From NCBI GenBank assembly GCA_963922235.1, contig CAWUIJ010000043.1:1-20349 (forward strand): a DNA stretch of 20,349 nucleotides, read 5' to 3'. The translations under genes were made by a program, and so were the position numbers. This DNA comes from Parvularcula sp963922235 (GTDB taxonomy: Bacteria; Pseudomonadota; Alphaproteobacteria; Caulobacterales; Parvularculaceae). Shown here piece by piece: positions 1 to 7,633 of this stretch. Below the pieces are notes generated by a model. It was not told the DNA's origin and did not search any database. It worked only from the letters and a program-made list of their open reading frames with translations. Every line of letters begins with the position of its first letter. Within the stretch, counting starts at the first letter, position 1.

Positions 1-335
1 GGTTGCCCGTGATAGAGAACTTCGCCTTCGGCAAAGAGCGGGTCGTCGGCCACCACAGGTCCGATATCGTTTGTGCCCGGTATATCGTCGGATGAAATCA
101 CCAAGACAACGCCAGGAGCACGATGGACAGGCTCAAGATCGAGGGCGACGACCCGGGCATGGGCACGTTCCGACATAGCAATGTAAAGCGACAGCAAGCC
201 TGGCGGCTTAGGAATATCGTCCACATACCGCGCTTTGCCCGTGACCTGTTGGATGGCGCTGTCATGCGCGCGCGCTTCTTTCACATCCCCTTTGATGCCA
301 GGGGCCGGCGGCGGCGCGGCTCCGGCGTCAGGCAT
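1..335 (-). CDS. xdhB: Xanthine dehydrogenase molybdenum-binding (large) subunit, N-terminal part, runs off left edge
   Basis: This is the first 111 residues of a protein read leftwards out of the window, with no stop codon inside it. After a short Pro/Ala-rich start it has the segment HDSAIQQVTGKARYVDDIP, which matches the N-terminus of XdhB-type subunits of xanthine dehydrogenase (the aldehyde oxidase/xanthine dehydrogenase a/b hammerhead region). In this family the subunit carries the molybdopterin cofactor and oxidises hypoxanthine and xanthine to urate. The ATG at 335–333 lies inside the end of xdhA and overlaps its TGA (330–328), with a GGAGG about 10 bases upstream, so the two subunits are probably translationally coupled. 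The active-site glutamate and Mo-binding loops lie outside the window and cannot be checked. Confidence 0.9.
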   Translation of the reverse strand, partial: MPDAGAAPPPAPGIKGDVKEARAHDSAIQQVTGKARYVDDIPKPPGLLSLYIAMSERAHARVVALDLEPVHRAPGVVLVISSDDIPGTNDIGPVVADDPLFAEGEVLYHGQ

Positions 336-1788
336 GGACCAGGCCTCCGTTTTCAAGAAGCGACGCATCCTTGCCCGTGGTCTCGAGGAAGAAACGGGTC
401 AGGAGGTTTTGCGCCACTGTCTGACGATAATCTGAACTGGCGCGCATATCGGAAATGGGAGCGAAGTCGCTGGCGAGCGCTACCTTTGCTTTTTCGATCG
501 TGTCTTCTGTCCACGGCTGACCCAACAAGGCCTTTTCGCAGGCTAATGCTCGCTTCGGCGTCGCCGCCATGCCGCCAAAGGCGACGCGCGCTGACACCAC
601 CTTGTCATTCTCAACAGTGATCGCGAACGCGCCGCATACGGCAGATATGTCCTGGTCAAAGCGCTTGGAGATTTTGTAGACCGCGTGCTGTTGGTTCGGG
701 GCGGGTTTGGGGATGATTACCGCTTCGACGATCTCATCCGTTGCGCGTGCTTGCTTTTGGTAGTCGAGATAGAGGTCCTCAAGGGGAAGTTCACGGTGCC
801 CACCTTGCTTCCGTAAGCGAACCTTTGCACCCAACGCGATGAGTGGAGGCATGCTGTCCCCAATGGGCGAGCCATTGGCGATGTTCCCGCCCATCGTGCC
901 TGCGTTTCGAACCTGGACAGCGCCAAGCCGCCGGATCATGGCGCCAAAGCTGGGGAAGGGCGCCGTCAGCTGTTCCCATGCATCGCTGTAGCGGACGCCA
1001 GCGCCGATGATCAGTTCTCGGTCATTCTCTGTGATCGTCCGCAGCTCGGCGATATCGTTCAGCGAGACAGTCACAGGCAGGGTGCGATGATCCTTGTTCA
1101 CCCAAAGGGCGACATCGGTGGCCCCAGCGATCAAAGTGGCATCCGGTTCTGACGCGAGCACCTGATCAAGCTCATCAAGTGTGCGCGGAGCGAAAAAGGC
1201 TTTCATGTCACCCAAGACCGGGTCCTGGTGGCGGTAGGCGAGCATGCTCTCTCGTTTCAGAGAACGGAGGCGGCCCAATCCGTCCTCGCGGCTTAAAAGC
1301 TTATTCGCCGGGGCGTCTTTCGCCTGCTTGGCCGCGTCGATGATCGGGCCATAGCCTGTGCAGCGGCAGAGATTGCCCGCCAAAAGGTCCTCCGGTGGGA
1401 GCTCTGGTCCAGAATCCAAGCCTTCATAGTCGGCGAACAGTGTCATCACGAAGCCGGGCGTGCAGAACCCGCACTGGGTCGCGTGGCAGCTCACCATCGC
1501 GTCTTGAACCGGGTGCAGCTTTCCACCGGAAGATAGGTGCTCCACCGTCACCACGTCTCGGCCGTCGACCATGGGCATAAAAAGGGTGCAGGCGTTGACG
1601 GCTCGGTAGACGGGTTGGTCGCCGCGCAACTCCCCCACAACAACCGTGCAGGCGCCGCAATCGCCTTCCGCACAGCCCTCCTTGGTGCCGGTGAGACGGG
1701 CCTCATAGCGCAGCCAATCGAGGAGGTTCATCGTCGGATCGATGTCCTCCAGCTCTTTCAGCTCACCATTGAGACCAAACTTGATCAT
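328..1788 (-). CDS. xdhA: Xanthine dehydrogenase small subunit (2Fe-2S and FAD domains)
   Basis: The protein has 486 residues, the usual length for bacterial XdhA. It has three parts. A plant-type ferredoxin domain carries cluster cysteines C39, C44, C47 and C67. A four-helix [2Fe-2S] domain carries C101-x4-C106-x2-C109 and CRC at 141–143 (ligands of this domain are normally C106, C109, C141 and C143). From about residue 190 there is a CO-dehydrogenase-type FAD domain, with LIAGATDVALWV and a VQVRNAGTMGGNIANGSP segment. It would pass electrons from the molybdenum site in XdhB to FAD and then NAD+. The ATG at 1788 follows a GGATAGGTG sequence. The gene leads an xdhAB operon and is divergent from the purine permeases, which points to purine catabolism. 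All cluster ligands are present, so it looks functional. Confidence 0.95.
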   Translation of the reverse strand: MIKFGLNGELKELEDIDPTMNLLDWLRYEARLTGTKEGCAEGDCGACTVVVGELRGDQPVYRAVNACTLFMPMVDGRDVVTVEHLSSGGKLHPVQDAMVSCHATQCGFCTPGFVMTLFADYEGLDSGPELPPEDLLAGNLCRCTGYGPIIDAAKQAKDAPANKLLSREDGLGRLRSLKRESMLAYRHQDPVLGDMKAFFAPRTLDELDQVLASEPDATLIAGATDVALWVNKDHRTLPVTVSLNDIAELRTITENDRELIIGAGVRYSDAWEQLTAPFPSFGAMIRRLGAVQVRNAGTMGGNIANGSPIGDSMPPLIALGAKVRLRKQGGHRELPLEDLYLDYQKQARATDEIVEAVIIPKPAPNQQHAVYKISKRFDQDISAVCGAFAITVENDKVVSARVAFGGMAATPKRALACEKALLGQPWTEDTIEKAKVALASDFAPISDMRASSDYRQTVAQNLLTRFFLETTGKDASLLENGGLVHA

Positions 1789-1905
1789 TCACCTATCCGC
1801 ACTGCGCCGATGTGGTAGAGCATGGCCTGGTTTTGCCAAAAGGCTCAAACCATCACTCACCAGGCAGCATCGGCGCTCATGCTATGCTGCACTTGCTTTT
1901 AGGGG

Positions 1906-1921
1906 TTGCGCGATCGTGCAA
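1906..1921. promoter_or_regulatory. Candidate operator palindrome between xdhA and the purine permease operon
   Basis: The 16 bases TTGCGCGATCGTGCAA form an inverted repeat with one mismatched pair (14 of 16 positions symmetric). It lies in the 223-base divergent gap, about 118 bases upstream of xdhA and about 90 bases upstream of the permease. Its size and symmetry suit a dimeric regulator controlling both sides, but no regulator gene is in the window and no clear -35/-10 pair was identified. A weaker short palindrome, TTTTGCCAAAA, lies near 1831–1841. Both are inferences from symmetry only. Confidence 0.4.
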
Positions 1922-2011
1922 AAACGTCAACCGTTCAGACACGATGTCGCGGCGCTGCGCTGCGTTTTGGCGAAAAAAAGCGCCCTGCGCGTATCGCAGG
2001 GGTTGTAAGAG

Positions 2012-3334
2012 GTGCGGAGCGTGGACGGCAGCGGGGTGTTGGATCGCTTTTTCGGTCTATCGGCAAAGGGAACCAATATCGGCCGAGAGGTGATGGCGGG
2101 TTTCACCACCTTTGTGGCGATGGCCTATATCATTTTCGTCAATCCGCAGATCTTGGCCGAGGCAGGGATGGATCAAGGCGCTGTCTTTGCGGCGACCTGC
2201 ATCGCAGCAGCCATCGGCAGCCTGATCATGGGTCTTTATGCCAACTATCCGATCGCGGTCGCGCCTGGCATGGGGCTCAATGCCTTCTTCACCTACGGTG
2301 TGGTCATCGGGATGGGCTTGCCCTGGCAGACAGCCCTTGGTGCTATTTTTATCTCTGGCGTGATTTTCATTGTGCTGAGTGTCTTGCCAGTTCGGGAATG
2401 GGTCATCAACGCGATCCCGCGTGAGCTCAAAATGGCGATCTCTGCGGGTATCGGGCTTTTCCTGATCATTATTGGACTGCGCAGTGTGGGTATTGTTGCG
2501 GACAATCCGGCCACGCTGGTTGGAATGGGTGACCTCACATCCCCCGTTCTGATTCTCGGTGTTCTTTGCTTCCTCGGCATCGGGATCTTGGAGGCGCTGA
2601 AGGTGCCTGGCGGCATCCTGATTGGCATGATTGCGTCGACGATCATCGCCGCAGTTTTTGGACTGACGGACCTCAACTGGGTGGGCTCGCCGCCTCCGAG
2701 CATCGCGCCGACGTTCTTAGCCCTCGATATCGCCGCAGCGGCTGAGCTCGCCCTCGCCACAGTGATCATCTCATTCCTCTTCGTTGATATGTTCGACACG
2801 GCTGGCACGCTTGTCGGTGTCGCAAGCAAGGCGAACCTTCTTGATGAGGACGGAAAGCTACCGCGGCTTAACCGAGCGCTGATCGCCGATAGCTCGGCGA
2901 CCCTTGTGGGCTCGTTGATCGGGACGTCGTCGGTGACCAGCTATGTCGAAAGTGCGGCAGGCGTGCGGGCCGGTGGGCGCACGGGCCTGACGGCTGTGGT
3001 CGTTGCTCTTCTTTTCCTTCTCTCGCTCTTCTTTGCCCCTCTGGCGCAATCGGTCGGGGCCTATGCCACCGGCGCGGCCCTGGTCTTTGTCGGCTGTGTC
3101 ATGGCGAGCGGTTTGGCGGCGACGGATTGGGACGATGTGACGAACTTCGTGCCCGTCGTTGTGACGGCCATCAGCATGCCGCTTACATACTCCATCGCCA
3201 CGGGCCTTGGCTTTGGCTTTGTGACTTATGCCGTCCTCAAGATCGGCTCAGGCCGGTTCAAGGAACTGTCCGGAGGCGTCATGGTTCTGGCCGCTGTGTT
3301 CCTGGCTAAGTTCATTTTCATCGACGCAGCATGA
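2012..3334 (+). CDS. AzgA-like NCS2 family purine permease (adenine/guanine/hypoxanthine type)
   Basis: A 440-residue membrane protein that is hydrophobic almost throughout. The N-terminal segment GREVMAGFTTFVAMAYIIFVNP and the later segments FVDMFDTAGTLVGVA and GTSSVTSYVESAAGVRAGGR are typical of the AzgA branch (E. coli AdeP/AdeQ, GhxP/GhxQ; Aspergillus AzgA), which takes up adenine, guanine or hypoxanthine with protons. The exact substrate cannot be read from sequence. The first in-frame GTG is at 2012. GTG 2021 is an equally good start because AAGAGG sits 8 bases before it, and GTG 2036 would give MLDRFF as in many relatives. The last codons overlap the next gene in an ATGA arrangement, so the two permeases are co-translated. 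It is divergent from xdhAB. Confidence 0.9.
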   Translation: MRSVDGSGVLDRFFGLSAKGTNIGREVMAGFTTFVAMAYIIFVNPQILAEAGMDQGAVFAATCIAAAIGSLIMGLYANYPIAVAPGMGLNAFFTYGVVIGMGLPWQTALGAIFISGVIFIVLSVLPVREWVINAIPRELKMAISAGIGLFLIIIGLRSVGIVADNPATLVGMGDLTSPVLILGVLCFLGIGILEALKVPGGILIGMIASTIIAAVFGLTDLNWVGSPPPSIAPTFLALDIAAAAELALATVIISFLFVDMFDTAGTLVGVASKANLLDEDGKLPRLNRALIADSSATLVGSLIGTSSVTSYVESAAGVRAGGRTGLTAVVVALLFLLSLFFAPLAQSVGAYATGAALVFVGCVMASGLAATDWDDVTNFVPVVVTAISMPLTYSIATGLGFGFVTYAVLKIGSGRFKELSGGVMVLAAVFLAKFIFIDAA

Positions 3335-4686
3335 CGACGGCTGGGGAGACACTGGATCCCCGCCGGGACCCCAACCATTTCCCGCCTCTGGCTGAGGCGA
3401 TCCCTCTCGGCATCCAACACATCCTCGCCATGTTTGTGAGCAATGTGACGCCAGCGCTTTTGGTGGCTGGCGCTGCCGGGCTGAGCACAGGTGATGAGGA
3501 TGTGGTCGTCACCTTGGTACAGGCGAGCATGCTCTTTGCAGGGATCGCGACCCTGGGCCAAACCCACGGATTAGGACCTGTCGGCGCACGGCTTCCGATC
3601 GTGCAAGGAACAAGCTTCGCCTTCCTACCCATGATGTTGCCTCTGGTCGCAGGGAAGGGAACGGAAGGTCTGTCGATCCTTTTTGCAGGCGCCTTGGTCG
3701 GCGGATTGTTCCACCTGTCACTTGCCCCGCTGGTGAAGCGATTGCGGTTCGCGCTTCCGCCTCTCGTGACAGGCATCGTCGTGCTCTTGATCGGACTGTC
3801 ACTGGTCCGTGTGGGTATTCAGTATGCAGCAGGGGGCGTGCCGGCGATGGGCACGCCAGCCTACGGTGCGCCGCTCTCGTGGTCGCTCGCCTTAGTGACG
3901 ATCGCTGTGACCCTCGGCCTGCGGATCTTTGCCAAGGGCCTCTTAGGGACGGCATCGGTGCTGCTCGGCTTGATCGCAGGTTACGTGGTGGCGCTCGCCA
4001 TAGGCCGTGTCGATTTCGGCGCGGTGGGTGAGGCCGCTTGGATCAGCACACCGCAAGTCATGCCCTTTGGGCTTCAATTCACCTTTGCAGCTGTGGCGGG
4101 TTTCTGCGCCATGGTCCTGGTCTCAGGTATCGAGACCATCGGTGATGTCAGCGCCATTGCCGAAAGCGGCGCGGGACGCGAAGCGACGGATAAAGAGCTC
4201 ACAGGCGCTGTCGCCGCGGATGGGCTCGGAACGGCGCTTGCGGCCGTCTTTGGCGCTTTGCCGAACTCGTCCTTCAGCCAAAATGTCGGCCTGGTCGCGA
4301 TGACGGGTGTGATGAGTCGTCATGTGGTTGCTCTCGGTGCGGTGTTTCTCATCATCTGCGGGTTAGTGCCAAAGATCGGAGCCCTGATCATATCGATCCC
4401 GATTGAGGTGCTCGGCGGAAGTGTGATCATCATGTTCGGCATGGTGGCAGGGGCGGGGATTTCGATGCTCTCTTCGGTCACGTGGAACCAACGCAACCTG
4501 CTGATTGCAGCTTTGGCAATTTCCGTGGGTCTTGGCCTGCAGCTTGAGCCAGAGGCGGTGGCAGGCTTGCCTGAGTTGCCACGGATTCTTATGACCTCCG
4601 GCGTTGTACCGGCCGCGTTTTTGGCTGTCACGTTGAACCTTTTGATGCCCAACCGTGAGGGAGCACTCTCATCGCCAGCACACTGA
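3331..4686 (+). CDS. NCS2 nucleobase:cation symporter, xanthine/uric acid permease type
   Basis: A 451-residue polytopic membrane protein of the XanQ/UapA/UraA branch. Visible family marks are LGIQHILAMF near residue 26 with its conserved His30, SGIETIGD with Glu268 in the TM8 region, and the NCS2 signature Q317-N-x-G-x4-T325-G in TM10. The Q-N-x-G-x4-T form of this motif is associated with xanthine and urate transporters. The ATG overlaps the previous gene's stop (ATGA). It differs in family from the upstream AzgA-like permease, so the operon encodes two purine importers with probably different substrates. Urate, xanthine or 8-oxoguanine are all plausible given the downstream deaminase, but the substrate is inferred from context only. 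Confidence 0.9.
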   Translation: MTTAGETLDPRRDPNHFPPLAEAIPLGIQHILAMFVSNVTPALLVAGAAGLSTGDEDVVVTLVQASMLFAGIATLGQTHGLGPVGARLPIVQGTSFAFLPMMLPLVAGKGTEGLSILFAGALVGGLFHLSLAPLVKRLRFALPPLVTGIVVLLIGLSLVRVGIQYAAGGVPAMGTPAYGAPLSWSLALVTIAVTLGLRIFAKGLLGTASVLLGLIAGYVVALAIGRVDFGAVGEAAWISTPQVMPFGLQFTFAAVAGFCAMVLVSGIETIGDVSAIAESGAGREATDKELTGAVAADGLGTALAAVFGALPNSSFSQNVGLVAMTGVMSRHVVALGAVFLIICGLVPKIGALIISIPIEVLGGSVIIMFGMVAGAGISMLSSVTWNQRNLLIAALAISVGLGLQLEPEAVAGLPELPRILMTSGVVPAAFLAVTLNLLMPNREGALSSPAH

Positions 4687-4706
4687 TCAAAAACGCTGAA
4701 GTCGTC

Positions 4707-6032
4707 GTGACCATGGACGAAGCTCGCCGAGAGCTCCCAGGCGGCTTTGTGCATATCCAAGACGGCGTGGTCGCGGCCGTCGGCGCGGCGGATGCTCTGC
4801 CGAGTCTTGAAGGTGATGTCAGCGTGGTCGATGCGACGGGCTGCGTCGTGACGCCGGGCCTGGTGAACACCCATCACCACCTCTTTCAATCGCTGACCCG
4901 CGCGGTCCCGCAAGGGGCGAGCAAGCCGCTCTTCAGTTGGCTCCAGGCGCTCTACCAGATTTGGCCGAAGCTGCGACCTGAGGATTTCGCCCTCGCAGCG
5001 CAGGTCGGCCTCTCGGAGCTCGCGCTCTCTGGCTGCACCATGTCCTCCGACCACCAATATTTCTTCCCCGAGGGCGTGCGTCTCGACGATACGATTGCTG
5101 CAGCCCAGAGTGTGGGCGTGCGCTTCCACGCGACCCGCGGCAGCATGAGCATCGGGGAAAGCGCGGGCGGTCTTCCTCCTGATAGCATGGTGGAGAACGA
5201 AGACGCGATCCTTGCCGATTGTGAGCGCGTGATTGCGGCCTTCCATGACCCCAATCCCGGCGCCATGGTCCAGGTGGCGGTCGCTCCGTGTTCACCATTC
5301 TCAGTAAGCAAGGAATTGATGGCGCAGAGCGCAGAGCTCGCCCGCAAGCACGGCCTTCGCCTGCACACCCACCTCGCCGAGAATGACGAAGACGTGCGGT
5401 ATTCCCTCGAGCATTTTGGTTGCCGTCCTGGACAGTATGCGGAAGAGCTCGGCTGGGTCGGCGACGATGTCTGGCACGCCCATTGTGTCCAGCTCGATAG
5501 CGAGGAGGTGGACCTCTTTGCACGCACAAAAACAGGTGTGGCTCATTGTCCTTACTCGAACAGCCGTTTGGGGAGCGGCATCGCGCCCATTGCTTCTATG
5601 CATGAAGGAAGCGTTCCGATTGGCCTGGGCGTCGACGGATCGGCGTCCAGCGATGCGGGCCATCTTTTGGCTGAGGCGCGCCATACGCTGATGCTACAAA
5701 GGCTCCGCGGCGGCGCTGATGAGATGGAGCCGCGCACGGCGCTTGAGCTTGCGACCCGCGGCGGTGCGCAGGTGCTGGGCCGGGATGATTGCGGATCCTT
5801 GTCTCAGGGCAAACGCGCTGATGTGGCGGTTTGGGATTTGAACGACTGGGCCTGGTTTGGCGCTTGGGATCCGGTGGCCGCGCTCGTCCTCACGGGACCG
5901 CACCGGGTTCGCGATCTCTTTGTTGAGGGCCGGCGAATCGTCGAGGGCGGGCGTCTTCAGACGCTCGACATGGCCCACATGGCTGGTGAAGCGAGGGCTG
6001 CGACCAGCAGACTTCAGGAATTGACGGCCTAA
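4707..6032 (+). CDS. Amidohydrolase, probable 8-oxoguanine deaminase
   Basis: A 441-residue TIM-barrel amidohydrolase counted from GTG 4707. Metal and catalytic residues are all visible: H56-x-H58 in NTHHHLFQSLTRAVPQ, H220-x-H222 with E225 in LHTHLAEN, H257/H259 in WHAHC, and D310 in GLGVDGSASSD. The run LFSWLQALYQIWPKL and the FHATRGSMS segment resemble the 8-oxoguanine deaminase group typified by P. aeruginosa PA0142 rather than classic guanine deaminase. Relatives are often annotated as hydroxyatrazine hydrolases. The reaction would be 8-oxoguanine to urate plus ammonia, which fits the neighbouring xdhAB and permeases. The true N-terminus is probably upstream: the frame is open from 4659 and encodes a family-like first strand (LIKNAEVVVTMD), but it has no ATG, GTG or TTG before 4707. 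Candidate starts are ATC 4671 (after GAGGGAG) and CTG 4683 (overlapping the previous stop as CTGA). Confidence 0.85.
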   Translation: MTMDEARRELPGGFVHIQDGVVAAVGAADALPSLEGDVSVVDATGCVVTPGLVNTHHHLFQSLTRAVPQGASKPLFSWLQALYQIWPKLRPEDFALAAQVGLSELALSGCTMSSDHQYFFPEGVRLDDTIAAAQSVGVRFHATRGSMSIGESAGGLPPDSMVENEDAILADCERVIAAFHDPNPGAMVQVAVAPCSPFSVSKELMAQSAELARKHGLRLHTHLAENDEDVRYSLEHFGCRPGQYAEELGWVGDDVWHAHCVQLDSEEVDLFARTKTGVAHCPYSNSRLGSGIAPIASMHEGSVPIGLGVDGSASSDAGHLLAEARHTLMLQRLRGGADEMEPRTALELATRGGAQVLGRDDCGSLSQGKRADVAVWDLNDWAWFGAWDPVAALVLTGPHRVRDLFVEGRRIVEGGRLQTLDMAHMAGEARAATSRLQELTA

Positions 6033-6110
6033 CGCCCAAAAGCGTTGACGCCAGCGGTGCCTTCCGGAACAGAACGATGATCATTCATCGACGCTGCCCT
6101 GGGACCCACC

Positions 6111-7460
6111 ATGCGCCTTTCTGATTTCTACCTCCCGACCCTCAAGGAAACGCCTGGGGAGGCGCAGATCGCATCGCATCGCTTGATGTTGCGCAGCGGC
6201 ATGATCCGCCAGGAGGCGGCGGGCATTTATGCGTGGCTTCCCCTGGGCCTCCGGGTTTTGCGCAAGATCGAAGCAATCGTCCGGGAGGAACAGGACCGGG
6301 CAGGGGCGATCGAGCTTCTCATGCCCACGATTCAGCCTGCGAGCCTTTGGTCCGAGAGTGGCCGTTATGATGCCTATGGTCCTGAGATGCTCAGGATGAA
6401 GGATCGGCATGATCGCGAGATGCTTTATGGTCCGACCAATGAGGAAATGATCACAGAGATCGTCCGGGCCAATATCAAATCCTATAAGCAGCTGCCCAAA
6501 CTGCTCTATCATATCCAATGGAAGTTCCGGGACGAGGTTCGGCCGCGCTTTGGTGTGATGCGCGGGCGCGAGTTCTTGATGAAGGACACCTATAGCTTTG
6601 ACGTGAGCCCAGAGGCAGCACGGGTCTCCTACCTCAAGATGTTCGTCGCCTACCTGCGGACCTTCCGCCGGATGGGCTTGAGCGTGATCCCGGTGAAGGC
6701 TGATCCTGGCCCCATTGGCGGTGATCTCACCCACGAATTTGTCGTCCTGGCGGAGAACGGCGAAAGCGACGTCTTCTTCCATAAAGGCATGACCGAACTG
6801 GACGTGCCCGGAGCAGATATAGATTTCCACGGCGACCTCGAGCCGATCTTCAAGGCCTGGACGAGCCTTTATGCCGCCACTGACGAGATGCACGATGAAG
6901 CCGCTTACGCTGAGGTTCCTGCAGCGGACCGCCGGGAGCTGCGCGGAATTGAGGTCGGGCATATCTTCTACTTTGGGACCAAGTACTCAGAGCCGATGAA
7001 GGCTCGTGTGCAGACGGATGAAGGCAAAGAGGTTGATCTCGAAATGGGCTCCTACGGCGTGGGCGTGTCGCGCTTGCTGGGTGCTCTCATCGAGGCCCAT
7101 AATGACGACGATGGGCCGATTTGGCCTGTGAGCGTCGCGCCATTCCACGTGGCCGTGATCAACCTGAAGGCTGGTGACGAGGCATGCGATACGCTTTGCG
7201 CAGAAATTGAAGCGAAGCTCGAGGCTGCTGGCATCGACGTTCTTTACGATGACAGCCGCGATCGGCCGGGTGAGAAGTTCGCCCGCATGGACCTCTGCGG
7301 CATTCCTCACCAGCTTACGATCGGTCCGCGTGGCCTCGCTAATGGTGAGGTTGAGTGGAAGCAGCGGGCGAGCGGTGAGAAAGCCAATCTCTCCGTGGAC
7401 GATGTGGCAGAGACCATCGCCGGGACCGTCATTGCCGAGCTTGAGACCCTCAATTCCTAA
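6111..7460 (+). CDS. proS: Prolyl-tRNA synthetase, short (type 2) bacterial form
   Basis: A 449-residue class II aminoacyl-tRNA synthetase that charges tRNA(Pro). The N-terminus MRLSDFYLPTLKETP, the YGPTNEE segment (106–112), motif 2 around FRDEVRPRFGVMRGREF (139–155) and motif 3 GSYGVGVSR are all clear. A C-terminal anticodon-binding domain begins near VAPFHVAVINLKAG. At about 450 residues it lacks the large editing (INS) domain of the 570-residue E. coli type, and only a short segment joins motifs 2 and 3. This short form is usual in alphaproteobacteria. The start ATG has a weak GGGA 6 bases upstream. The gene is 78 bases downstream of the purine operon with no convincing terminator between, so read-through is possible, but there is no functional link. 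Confidence 0.97.
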   Translation: MRLSDFYLPTLKETPGEAQIASHRLMLRSGMIRQEAAGIYAWLPLGLRVLRKIEAIVREEQDRAGAIELLMPTIQPASLWSESGRYDAYGPEMLRMKDRHDREMLYGPTNEEMITEIVRANIKSYKQLPKLLYHIQWKFRDEVRPRFGVMRGREFLMKDTYSFDVSPEAARVSYLKMFVAYLRTFRRMGLSVIPVKADPGPIGGDLTHEFVVLAENGESDVFFHKGMTELDVPGADIDFHGDLEPIFKAWTSLYAATDEMHDEAAYAEVPAADRRELRGIEVGHIFYFGTKYSEPMKARVQTDEGKEVDLEMGSYGVGVSRLLGALIEAHNDDDGPIWPVSVAPFHVAVINLKAGDEACDTLCAEIEAKLEAAGIDVLYDDSRDRPGEKFARMDLCGIPHQLTIGPRGLANGEVEWKQRASGEKANLSVDDVAETIAGTVIAELETLNS

Positions 7461-7536
7461 CGCGAGCCCGCCCGGTCGGGTTAACCTTTCGGGCGTGAGG
7501 GTCTAAAGAAAGTCTTTACACGCGCCATCCAACTTA

Positions 7537-7565
7537 TCTCAAAATTGGTGTGTATCAATTTGAGA
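7537..7565. promoter_or_regulatory. Imperfect inverted repeat upstream of the DnaA-like gene
   Basis: TCTCAAAATTG (7537–7547) and CAATTTGAGA (7556–7565) form an inverted repeat with one extra base in the left arm and an 8-base centre. It lies about 70–100 bases upstream of the small DnaA-domain gene, in the AT-richest stretch of the neighbourhood. It is flanked by two TTATC-starting nonamers, at 7534–7542 and 7569–7577, that resemble half-matches to DnaA boxes (TTATCCACA). It could be an operator, possibly an autoregulatory one. No -35/-10 pair is convincing. Confidence 0.35.
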
Positions 7566-7633
7566 ATCTTATCCCCGTAATGGTTGGGTCCTCTATTGTT
7601 GTGAGGACGGGATCAGCACGAAGGGGATGTGCG

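Noticed and set aside
4320..5246. Open frame of 308 codons on the minus strand over the permease and deaminase genes
   Set aside because: It is an antisense shadow of two well-supported genes, with no recognisable domain.
6031..6047. Small hairpin AACGC-CCAAAA-GCGTT at the stop of the deaminase gene as a terminator
   Set aside because: The stem is only five pairs, with no T run, so termination cannot be supported.
6081..6962. Open frame of 293 codons on the minus strand inside proS
   Set aside because: It is an antisense shadow of proS produced by codon bias, with no family similarity.
7472..7497. CGCCCG...CGGGCG complementary arms after proS, considered as its terminator
   Set aside because: The loop is long, competing pairings exist (CCCG/CGGG), and no T tract follows.
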